A stretch of DNA of 64,000 nt. Origin: Rhodanobacter sp. DHB23 (GTDB lineage Bacteria > Pseudomonadota > Gammaproteobacteria > Xanthomonadales > Rhodanobacteraceae). Below, in pieces: positions 54,444-62,987 of the stretch. The stretch's first letter is position 1; each line of letters opens with the position of its first letter. The DNA is taken from positions 186,001 to 250,000 of the forward strand of contig NZ_JACYXK010000029.1 in assembly GCF_014842975.1 (NCBI RefSeq), in the 5' to 3' direction. The position numbers and the translations under genes are program-made. The notes under the pieces are model-generated. The model was given only the letters and a program-made list of their open reading frames with translations. It was not told where the DNA came from and did no database searches.

Positions 54444-55021
54444 TCGCGATGCAATACGCCATCACCCTGCCCGCCGACTACGACATGGCGGCCATCCGCC
54501 GCCGCATCGCCGACAAGGGCCACCTGCTGGACGGCTTCCCCGGCCTCGTGTTCAAGGCCTGGCTGTACGCCGCGCGCGACGACCGCGCGCTGCCCGTCCG
54601 CGACAATCTCTACGCACCGTTCTACCTGTGGCGCGACGGCGAAGGCATGAACGCCTTCCTCAACGGCGCCGGCTTCGCGGCGCTGTCGCACGATTTCGGC
54701 CGTCCTGCAGTGCGCACATGGATACCGTGGCAGGCCGAGGTGGCCGGCCACCTGCGCGGCGCGCTTTGCGCGACGCGCGAAATCCTGACCTTGCCCGGCC
54801 ACGCCGACCTCGCGGAACGGCAAGACACGGAAGTCGCGCTGGCGCGCGCGGCCGTGGACGATGGCGCGCTCGCCGCGGTCACCGCCTGCAACCCGACCGA
54901 CTGGGCGCTGCTGCGCTTCCGCCTGTGGCCAGGCCTGCCCCCCGGGCCCGCCCGCGAGGAACAGCAGCTCTACCGCGTCGGCCATGTCTCGCAAACCACT
55001 CCCGCCCTTGAACAGCCGTAG
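54440..55021 (+). CDS. DUF4865 family protein
   Basis: 193 residues. DUF4865: MQYAITLPADYDMAAIRRRI, then FPGLVFKAWLYA and YAPFYLWRDGEGMNAFL. Looks like a dimeric ferredoxin-like fold related to monooxygenase-type small proteins; enzymatic role not known. ATGA overlap with the CMD gene shows coupled translation. Oddity: the stop codon TAG (55019-55021) is the TAG of a GTAG REP element that begins at 55018, so the C-terminus may have been set by the repeat. An ATG at 54449 is an alternative start. Confidence 0.8.
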   Translation: MIAMQYAITLPADYDMAAIRRRIADKGHLLDGFPGLVFKAWLYAARDDRALPVRDNLYAPFYLWRDGEGMNAFLNGAGFAALSHDFGRPAVRTWIPWQAEVAGHLRGALCATREILTLPGHADLAERQDTEVALARAAVDDGALAAVTACNPTDWALLRFRLWPGLPPGPAREEQQLYRVGHVSQTTPALEQP

Positions 55022-55092
55022 GAGCGCACCCTGTGCGCAACGGCCTCGATGCCTGACCGGAGCCAGAGCATTCGCGCACAAGGTGCTCCTAC
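55018..55092. repeat. GTAG-type REP palindrome, copy 4, overlapping a stop codon
   Basis: 75 bp, starts GTAGGAGCGCACCCTG and ends GGTGCTCCTAC; arms pair with a few mismatches. Its first bases supply the TAG stop of the DUF4865 gene. It separates that gene from the tautomerase gene. Confidence 0.85.
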
Positions 55093-55127
55093 ACCGCCCC
55101 CGCAACTGCCCTCATCGGAAAAATCCC

Positions 55128-55508
55128 ATGCCCCTCGTCCGCATCTCCCTGCGCCGCGGCAAGTCCGCGGCCCATCTCGCCGCCCTGCGCAACGGCATCT
55201 ACGCCGCCATGCGCGAGACCTTCAACGTGCCGGAGGACGACCGCTTCATCCTGCTCCACCAGCACGACGCCGAGGAGTTCGACTGCGACCCGAACTACCT
55301 CGGTATCGCGCGCAGCGACGACCTGGTGATCGTGCAGATCGCCTGCAACGACACGCGCACGGTGGCGCAGAAGCAGGCGTTCTACCGCCGCGTCGCCGGG
55401 AACCTCGCCGCCGATCCCGGCCTGCGTCCCGAGGACGTCTTCATCAACCTGCTGGAGACGGCGAAGGAGAACTGGTCGTTCGGCAACGGCATCGCGCAGT
55501 ACGCGTGA
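55128..55508 (+). CDS. Tautomerase family protein
   Basis: 126 residues. MPLVRISLRRGKS puts Pro1 next to the start, the catalytic proline of tautomerases after Met removal. Body resembles the larger (about 130-residue) tautomerase_3-type members. It isomerises an enol/keto or alpha,beta-unsaturated acid. Read in the same direction as CMD and DUF4865, 107 bp after a REP, so it is probably in the same regulon. Only 6 bp separate its stop from that of the convergent esterase gene. Confidence 0.88.
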   Translation: MPLVRISLRRGKSAAHLAALRNGIYAAMRETFNVPEDDRFILLHQHDAEEFDCDPNYLGIARSDDLVIVQIACNDTRTVAQKQAFYRRVAGNLAADPGLRPEDVFINLLETAKENWSFGNGIAQYA

Positions 55509-55514
55509 GCACGC

Positions 55515-56456
55515 TCAGCGCGGCAACACGCCGATCGTGCGCATCCACGCATCCGCAAGATTCGTCCATGCGGTGATCGGCTTGTCCGTGTGCCGCACGC
55601 CGAAGGCGTGGCCGCCTTGCGCGTAGATGTGCATTTCCGTCGGCACATCGGCTGCTTTCAGCGCGGCGAAATACGTCAGCGCCTGCTGCACGCCATCCAC
55701 GTCGTCGTCCTCGGCCTGCACGATGAAGGTGGGTGGCGTGTCGCGGGTAACCGGTACATTGGGATTCAACTTGCCATCATCGAGCGCGAGGTGCCCCGGG
55801 TAGATCGCCATCGCGAAATCCGGGCGCGCACTTTCCTTGTCCGCCGCGTCCACCGGCTTGTACAGGCGCTTGCCGAAGTGCGTGCTGATTTCCGCCACGA
55901 GGAAACCACCGGCGGAGAAGCCGACCACGCCGAGCTTGTGCGGATCGATGCTCCATTCCTTCGCATGCAGGCGCACCAGACCCATCGCGCGTTGCGCGTC
56001 CTCCAGCGCCATCGTCGGCACTTCGTAATCATCGGGGCGACACTTGCAGTGCCAGTCGTAAGGTGCGCCCGGCACGCGGTACTTCAGCAACACGCAGGTG
56101 ATGCCGCGTGAGGTCAGCCAGTCGCAGATCTCGGTGCCTTCCAGATCCATGGCCAGCACTTCGAAGCCGCCACCCGGGAACACCACCACCGCGGCACCCG
56201 TGTTTTTCCCGCGTGGGGAATAGACCGTCATCGTGGGCTGCGATACGTTGGCCACCTCCAGCCATGGCTTGCCCGCGATCAGGTGCTCCTTGCGCAATGC
56301 CGCGTATTCCGGTCCCGGCATCGCCTTCATGTCGGGTGGCGTGCCCGGCCACAACGACAGCTGCACGTGGCCGGCCGAGGGTTGCCATGCCGCTTCCGCC
56401 GCATGCGTGCCCGCGCATGCGAGCAGCAGACCGAAGAACACTGGCCACGTTTTCAT
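55515..56456 (-). CDS. Secreted alpha/beta-hydrolase, acetyl-xylan-esterase-like
   Basis: 313 residues with signal peptide WPVFFGLLLACAGTHA. BD-FAE/AXE1-like fold: oxyanion VVVFPGGGFEVLA, nucleophile GFSAGG, acid near AEDDDVDG and His in GGHAFGVR. Members remove acetyl or feruloyl groups from plant polysaccharides. ATG at 56456 with AGGGA 5 bp before. Divergent from the acyltransferase gene, 166 bp apart; no sugar-degrading neighbours, so substrate is open. Confidence 0.88.
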   Translation of the reverse strand: MKTWPVFFGLLLACAGTHAAEAAWQPSAGHVQLSLWPGTPPDMKAMPGPEYAALRKEHLIAGKPWLEVANVSQPTMTVYSPRGKNTGAAVVVFPGGGFEVLAMDLEGTEICDWLTSRGITCVLLKYRVPGAPYDWHCKCRPDDYEVPTMALEDAQRAMGLVRLHAKEWSIDPHKLGVVGFSAGGFLVAEISTHFGKRLYKPVDAADKESARPDFAMAIYPGHLALDDGKLNPNVPVTRDTPPTFIVQAEDDDVDGVQQALTYFAALKAADVPTEMHIYAQGGHAFGVRHTDKPITAWTNLADAWMRTIGVLPR

Positions 56457-56622
56457 GCTGTCCCTTTCTGATAAGCAAACGGTGGAGATTCCGTGACGCG
56501 CCATTCTGCGACGCACGTCGGCGTGACCAAGGTCGCAATGATGGTTTTTTGCTGACATGTTGCCCCGCAAGAACTTGTAGCATCCAGGGTCCACTCCTCA
56601 TCGGCCACCCAGCGCATTGCAC

Positions 56623-57759
56623 ATGGCAAGAGACTCCGCAGCCCCCGGGGCAAGCAAGGACCATTACCTCATCCTCGACGGGCTTCGCGGCGTCGCCTCC
56701 CTGATGGTGGTGCTGTTCCACATCTGCGAGGCGTACAGGCCGGACCATCCGCTGACGCAACCGATCAACCACGGCTACCTGGCGGTGGATTTCTTCTTCC
56801 TGCTGTCGGGCTTCGTGATCGCCTATGCCTACGACGACCGCTGGTCGACGCTGGGCACCTGGGATTTCTTCAAGCGCCGGCTGGTCCGCCTGCAGCCCAT
56901 GGTGATCATGGGCACGACGATAGGCGCGCTGCTGTTCTACTTCCAGGCGGGCCCGGCGTTTCCGCTGATCGCCGCCACGCCGGTGTGGCAGCTGCTGCTG
57001 GTGATGCTGGTGGGCTGGACCCTGCTGCCGCTGCCGCCGGCCATGGACATCCGCGGCTGGAGCGAGATGCATCCGCTCGACGGCCCCGCGTGGTCGCTGT
57101 TCTTCGAGTACCTCGCCAACATCCTGTATGCCGTCGGCCTGCGCAGGCTGTCGAACCGCTGGCTGGGCGTGCTGGTCGCGCTGGCCGCCGCGTTCTTCGT
57201 GCAGCTCGCCGTGTTCGGCAAGCGCGGCGATGTGATCGGCGGCTGGGCCATCGATCCGGAGCAACTGCACATCGGTTTCGCCCGCCTGCTGTTCCCCTTC
57301 CTCGCCGGCATGCTGCTGATGCGGCTGGGCAGGCGCATCCAGGTCAAGCATGCCTTCGCGGCCTGCAGCCTGCTGCTGATCGTGGCGCTGGCGTTGCCCC
57401 GCTTCGGCGGCGCCGACCGGCTGTGGTTGAACGGCGTGTACGAGTCGCTGTGCGTGATCGCGGTGTTCCCGCTCATCGTGGCGATCGGCGCCGGCGCGCC
57501 CCGGGTCGACGGCCTGTCCACGCGCATCGCCGGGTTCTTCGGCGAGCTCTCCTACCCGCTCTACATCACGCACTACGGCCTGATCTACGTCTACACCGAA
57601 TGGGTGGGCGAACACGAGGCGCTGCCCTTCGGCACGAAGTGCGCGGCGGGTGCTGCGGTCTTCGTCGCCAGCATCGCCATCGCGTTTGCGTGCCTGAAGC
57701 TGTACGACCTGCCGGTGCGGAAGTGGTTGGCGGGGAGGTTCTTGAAGCGCGCTACTTGA
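56623..57759 (+). CDS. Acyltransferase family 3 membrane protein (OafA-like)
   Basis: 378 residues, ten or so membrane helices. Acyltransferase_3 motif: YLILDGLRGVASLMVVLFHI (conserved R and H), FFFLLSGFVIAYAY and FFKRRLVRLQP. It moves acyl (often acetyl) groups across the inner membrane onto lipids or surface sugars. ATG at 56623 chosen over a TTG 6 bp upstream. Sits back to back with the esterase gene. Ends beside the low-GC hypothetical gene. Confidence 0.9.
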   Translation: MARDSAAPGASKDHYLILDGLRGVASLMVVLFHICEAYRPDHPLTQPINHGYLAVDFFFLLSGFVIAYAYDDRWSTLGTWDFFKRRLVRLQPMVIMGTTIGALLFYFQAGPAFPLIAATPVWQLLLVMLVGWTLLPLPPAMDIRGWSEMHPLDGPAWSLFFEYLANILYAVGLRRLSNRWLGVLVALAAAFFVQLAVFGKRGDVIGGWAIDPEQLHIGFARLLFPFLAGMLLMRLGRRIQVKHAFAACSLLLIVALALPRFGGADRLWLNGVYESLCVIAVFPLIVAIGAGAPRVDGLSTRIAGFFGELSYPLYITHYGLIYVYTEWVGEHEALPFGTKCAAGAAVFVASIAIAFACLKLYDLPVRKWLAGRFLKRAT

Positions 57760-57770
57760 TCGTAGGTAGC

Positions 57771-58172
57771 CTACTCAAAATCTGGTCTAACCACGCCCCA
57801 TTTTCCACTCGAAAATCCATGGTAGTAGACCGCCTCTGGCCCGCTGTCGTGCTCATCTCCCAACAAGACGACAAACCGATCATCGCCAAATTCAATGGAT
57901 AGCTGCGTCGAGTCCAGACGAACTGACGAAACATGGCGTGAGATTTGATCGCAGACCAAATTTCGGAACTGATCGTCCCCCACCCTGGACACAATCCCAT
58001 TTGACGACACCTCCATAGTGTTCATCACATTCAGGCCCGGGCCATCGAACCACAATTGCAAGTAGTCCAACAGGAATGTCACAGCAGACAGATCGCGTCC
58101 AACCAACTCCTGAAGTGTTTCATGATCTCGAACCACCATCGATCCCTCATGCCACTCCGAAAGCATCATCAC
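57771..58172 (-). CDS. Hypothetical protein of low GC content
   Basis: 133 residues; start is GTG at 58172 or one of two following ATGs. No family I can name with certainty. The layout (LDYLQLWFDGPGLNV ... FRNLVCDQI ... LSIEFGDDRFVVLLGD ... GPEAVYYHG) recalls small immunity-like proteins found near polymorphic toxins, but no toxin gene is adjacent. G+C is about 51 % over 57781-58140 (185 of 360 by count), against roughly 70 % around, a sign of recent transfer. Lies 13 bp after hemB in the same direction. Confidence 0.7.
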   Translation of the reverse strand: MMMLSEWHEGSMVVRDHETLQELVGRDLSAVTFLLDYLQLWFDGPGLNVMNTMEVSSNGIVSRVGDDQFRNLVCDQISRHVSSVRLDSTQLSIEFGDDRFVVLLGDEHDSGPEAVYYHGFSSGKWGVVRPDFE

Positions 58173-58185
58173 AAGTGAACTCGGC

Positions 58186-59208
<1,023 letters not shown>

Positions 59209-59331
59209 TTAGCGCCGCATGGCACGGATCCCGCCGCAGACCGCGAACCTACGAAGCACCAACATCAAACATACGCGATGCATACATCGCCCCATGCAGG
59301 CTGGCCTGCGACCCCACGCGAGGCAATGCCC

Positions 59332-60915
59332 ATGAACACGTCCCCACGCCAGGCCACTCCCGCCACCCGCCCGCTGCCCGCGGGAGCGCGCTTCCTCGGT
59401 CCGCATACCAGCCCTGACCCGATGACGATCACCCTGGTGTTGCGCCGCATGGGGCCGGCGCCGACGCCCGCGGCGTGGCCGCAACACCCGCGCTGGCCGC
59501 GCGGCGAGTTCGGCGCGCACTGCGGCGCCGCCCCGGCCGACATCGAACGCATACGCGGCCACGCGCGCACGCAGGGCCTGGTGGAAACCGGCTGCGAACC
59601 GCACCGGCGCGTGCTGCAATTCAGCGGCTCGGTGGATGCGCTGCAACGCGCATTCGGCGTGCAACTGGGGCGTTACCAGTGGCCCGGCCTGAGCGGGTAC
59701 GTGGTGGGTTGCGACCGGCCGCCGACCTTGCCGGCCGACGTCGCGCCGACCGTGATCGCCGTGCTGGGGCTGGACAACCGCCCGGTGGCGAAGCCGCAGT
59801 TCCGCAGGCCGCTGGCGACGCCGAACCAGAGCTACACGCCGCTGCAGATCGGGCAGCTCTACAACTTTCCCGCGAACACCGATGGCAGCGGCGAGTGCGT
59901 GGCGCTGATCGAACTGGGCGGCGGCTTCAGCCAGGCCGACCTCACCACCTACTTCACCGGGCTGGGCATCGCCTCGCCGCCCACGGTGACCGCGGTCCCG
60001 GTGGCCGGCGGCAAGAACAGCCCCGGCGGCGACGCCGATGCGGAGGTGATGCTGGACATCGAGGTGGTCGGCGCGCTGGCGCCGGGCGCGGCGATCGCGG
60101 TGTACTTCACGCCGAACACCGACCAGGGTTTCTACGAGGCGATCTCGCAGGCCGCGCACGACACCACGCGCAAGCCTTCGGTGATCTCGATCAGCTGGGG
60201 CGGCCCGGAGGACAACTGGAGCGCCGCCGCGCTGGCGGCGATGCAGAGCGCGCTGGAGGACGCCGCCGCGCTGGGCGTCTCGGTGACCGTCGCCGCCGGC
60301 GACAGCGGCTCCAGCGACGGCGAAAGCGACGGCCAGCCGCACGTGGATTTCCCCGCCTCCAGCCCGTACTCGCTGGCCTGCGGCGGCACCACGCTGACCG
60401 CCAGCGCCAGCGCGATCGGCAGCGAGGTGGTGTGGAACGAAACCGCCTCCAACGAAGGCGCCACCGGCGGCGGCGTGAGCACGAATTACGCGCTGCCGGC
60501 CTGGCAGCAGGGCAGCAAGGTGCCGCAGGCGGCGAACGGCTTCGCGGGCCGCGGCGTGCCGGACGTGGCGGGCGATGCCGATCCGCTCACCGGCTACCAG
60601 GTACGCGTGGACGGCCAGGACCAGGTGATCGGCGGCACCAGCGCAGTGGCGCCGCTGTGGGCCGCGCTGCTGGCCCGCTGCAACCAGTCGCTGGGCCGCG
60701 CCGTGGGCGACGTGCATGCCGCGCTCTACCAGATCGGCGAGTCGGCCTTCCACGACATCACCCGGGGCGACAACGGCGCCTATGCCGCGGGCACGGGCTG
60801 GGACGCCTGCACCGGGCTCGGCAGTCCAGACGGCCAAAAGCTGCTGGCCGCGCTGGCCGCGCAGGCGACCGCCGCCGCGGGCAAGGGCGCTGCGGCGAAG
60901 CACCCGCAAGCCTGA
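59332..60915 (+). CDS. S53 (sedolisin/kumamolisin) serine-carboxyl peptidase
   Basis: 527 residues. An N-terminal prodomain (about 1-170; LRRMGPAP, VLQFSGSVDALQRAFGVQLG) is followed by the peptidase with catalytic E238 and D242 (DAEVMLDIE), oxyanion D324 (AAGDSGSSDG) and Ser437 (GGTSAVAPLW). The spacing 4-82-113 agrees with kumamolisin (4-82-114). Acid-active endopeptidase that matures itself. No signal peptide is obvious, as in other kumamolisin-type proteins. GAGG 8 bp before the ATG at 59332 makes this start better than the ATG 6 bp upstream. The 153-bp gap before it has no other feature. Confidence 0.92.
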   Translation: MNTSPRQATPATRPLPAGARFLGPHTSPDPMTITLVLRRMGPAPTPAAWPQHPRWPRGEFGAHCGAAPADIERIRGHARTQGLVETGCEPHRRVLQFSGSVDALQRAFGVQLGRYQWPGLSGYVVGCDRPPTLPADVAPTVIAVLGLDNRPVAKPQFRRPLATPNQSYTPLQIGQLYNFPANTDGSGECVALIELGGGFSQADLTTYFTGLGIASPPTVTAVPVAGGKNSPGGDADAEVMLDIEVVGALAPGAAIAVYFTPNTDQGFYEAISQAAHDTTRKPSVISISWGGPEDNWSAAALAAMQSALEDAAALGVSVTVAAGDSGSSDGESDGQPHVDFPASSPYSLACGGTTLTASASAIGSEVVWNETASNEGATGGGVSTNYALPAWQQGSKVPQAANGFAGRGVPDVAGDADPLTGYQVRVDGQDQVIGGTSAVAPLWAALLARCNQSLGRAVGDVHAALYQIGESAFHDITRGDNGAYAAGTGWDACTGLGSPDGQKLLAALAAQATAAAGKGAAAKHPQA

Positions 60916-61079
60916 AAATCCGCGCTGTTCCGTCGTGCAACCGCGGCCGCGAGGCCGGTCCGCGGTCCGCGCCGCCTGCCCGGGCCTGGCCCATACGCAG
61001 GCACACAGTGGACGCGCACCGGCCTGACAAGGCACGCTTACCGCTTGTGCTCGTGCGCCCCCCTGCAGGTTCCCCTCCG

Positions 61080-62093
61080 ATGCCCCAAGGAAATTCCCCC
61101 ACCCTGCTCGCCGACCTGGGCGGCACCAACGTGCGCTTCGCACTGGCCGGCGACGACGTTGCCACGCCGCTGCGCATGGACAGCATCCGGCGCTACCGGG
61201 TCAAGGACTTCGCCTCGCTGGCGGACGCCGCGCGGCAGTATTTCGCCGACACCGGCGGCCACGCCGCGCAGGCGGTGATCGCCGCGGCGGGCCGCATCGC
61301 CAATGGCGAGACGGTGAAGGTCACCAACAACCCGTGGGCGATTTCGGCGCAGGCCCTGCAGGCCGAGCTGCGCATGGACGCGGTGCACCTGGTCAACGAC
61401 TTCGCGGCGCAGAGCATGTCGGTGCCGCTGCTGTCCGCCGACTCGCTGTCGCCGGTCGGCCCGTTGAGCGCGCCGGTGCTGGACCAGCCGCAGTCGCAGA
61501 CCTTCGTGGTGATGGGCCCGGGCACCGGCCTCGGCGTGGCCGGCCTGCTGTGGCGCAACGAGCAGTGGATCGTGCTGGAGAGCGAGGGCGGCCACGCCGG
61601 CTTCGCCGCGCACACCACCGAGGACGTGGAGATCCTGCACCGGCTCAACGCGCGCTTCGGCCGCGTTTCCAACGAGCGCATGATCTGCGGCAACGGCCTG
61701 GTCAACCTCTACCTCGCGCTGGCCGACATCGCCGGCCAGCCGGCCGAGGAATATTCGCCCGAGGACATCACCTCGCACGCCGAGGCGGGCAGCGACCCGC
61801 TGTGCGTGCGCACGGTGGAAACGCTGGCCGGCATCTTCGGCAGCGTGGCCGGCGACCTGGTGCTGAGCCTGGGCGGCTGGGAAGGTGTCTACCTCACCGG
61901 CGGCGTGCTGCCCTTCCTGCTGCCGTGGCTGCACCGCGGCGGCTTCCGCGAGCGCTTCGAGGCCAAGGGCCGCTTCCGCGAGACGATGGAGCGCGTGCCC
62001 ACGCTGGCGATCGTCCACCCCGAGGCCGGCCTGCTGGGCGCGGCGGCCATCGCGCTGCGTGCGGCGGGGCATTCGCTGCAGCCGCGCAGTTAA
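61080..62093 (+). CDS. glk: Glucokinase
   Basis: 337 residues. Glk family (hexokinase fold): LLADLGGTNVRFAL phosphate-binding motif, catalytic Asp in LVNDFAAQSM, GPGTGLGVAGL and ESEGGHAGFA. Phosphorylates glucose to glucose-6-phosphate in the cytoplasm. AAGGAAA-like sequence lies after, not before, the ATG, so initiation may be weak. Followed by a dispersed repeat, a HAD phosphatase gene and a LacI regulator in the same direction, a likely sugar-use module. Confidence 0.93.
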   Translation: MPQGNSPTLLADLGGTNVRFALAGDDVATPLRMDSIRRYRVKDFASLADAARQYFADTGGHAAQAVIAAAGRIANGETVKVTNNPWAISAQALQAELRMDAVHLVNDFAAQSMSVPLLSADSLSPVGPLSAPVLDQPQSQTFVVMGPGTGLGVAGLLWRNEQWIVLESEGGHAGFAAHTTEDVEILHRLNARFGRVSNERMICGNGLVNLYLALADIAGQPAEEYSPEDITSHAEAGSDPLCVRTVETLAGIFGSVAGDLVLSLGGWEGVYLTGGVLPFLLPWLHRGGFRERFEAKGRFRETMERVPTLAIVHPEAGLLGAAAIALRAAGHSLQPRS

Positions 62094-62095
62094 AG

Positions 62096-62208
62096 TCGTC
62101 ATCCCGGCGAGGCGCTTCACAACAGCCGAAGGCTGGTAAGGCTGGGATCCAGTGATTTTCCAGGTCGAAGCCGACGACACTGGATTCCGGCTTTCGCCGG
62201 AATGACGA
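62096..62208. repeat. Dispersed inverted-repeat element after glk
   Basis: Starts TCGTCATCCCGGCGA and ends TTTCGCCGGAATGACGA, with inner arms GGATCCAGTG / CACTGGATTCC. 113 bp, directly after the glk stop. Same end family as 21523-21652 and 17859-17892. Confidence 0.65.
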
Positions 62209-62253
62209 GTTAGAGAGTCGGCTATCCAGACCTCCCCAATTGACGGACTCGCC

Positions 62254-62937
62254 ATGTCACGCCGCAACACCGCCTTCCTGTTCGACCTCGACGGCACCCT
62301 CGTCGACAGCGTCTACCAGCACGTGCTGGCGTGGAAGGAGGCGCTGGACGCCGAGGACATCGACCTCTCGGTGTGGCGCATCCATCGCCGCATCGGCATG
62401 AGCGGCGGCCTGTTCACCCGCGTGCTGCTGCGCGAGACCGGGCTGGAAATTAGCGAGGAACGCCGCCAGCGGCTCTACGATGCCCACGCCGAGGCGTTCA
62501 ACCGGCTGCACGCGCAAGGCGCGGTGAAACCGTTGCCCGGCGCGCGCGAACTGCTGGCCTACCTCACCGGGCAGGAGATTCCCTGGGCCATCGCCACCAG
62601 CGGACAGCTGCGCACCGCCCGGCACAACCTCGACGCCCTCGGCGTCGATCCGGCCAAGGTGCCGGTGGTGACGCGCGACCAGGTGCGCCACGCCAAGCCC
62701 GACCCCGACCTGTTCCTCGCCGCCGCCGAGCGGCTGGGCGTGGACATCCACCACGCCATCGTCGTCGGCGACAGCGTGTGGGACATGCTCGCCGCGCAGC
62801 GTGCGCGCGCGATCGGCGTGGGCCTGCTCTCCGGCGGCTACGGCGAGGACGAGCTTGCCCGCTCCGGCGCGCTGCGGGTGTACGAGGATCCCGCCGACAT
62901 GCTGAAGCGCATTGACGAGGTGGCGGCGCGGGGCTGA
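62254..62937 (+). CDS. HAD superfamily hydrolase (phosphatase)
   Basis: 227 residues. HAD motifs: FDLDGTLVDS (I, nucleophile Asp), ATSGQLRTA (II), HAKPDPDLFL (III Lys) and VGDSVWDMLAA (IV), with the helical cap between I and II. Resembles phosphoglycolate-phosphatase/beta-phosphoglucomutase-like members. Probably acts on a sugar phosphate, given glk before and lacI after it. 160 bp after glk with a repeat in between. Confidence 0.9.
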   Translation: MSRRNTAFLFDLDGTLVDSVYQHVLAWKEALDAEDIDLSVWRIHRRIGMSGGLFTRVLLRETGLEISEERRQRLYDAHAEAFNRLHAQGAVKPLPGARELLAYLTGQEIPWAIATSGQLRTARHNLDALGVDPAKVPVVTRDQVRHAKPDPDLFLAAAERLGVDIHHAIVVGDSVWDMLAAQRARAIGVGLLSGGYGEDELARSGALRVYEDPADMLKRIDEVAARG

Positions 62938-62987
62938 CTATCCGGCCATCGCGCGTTGCGAGGCAGCGGCAGGAGAACCGGACCACC

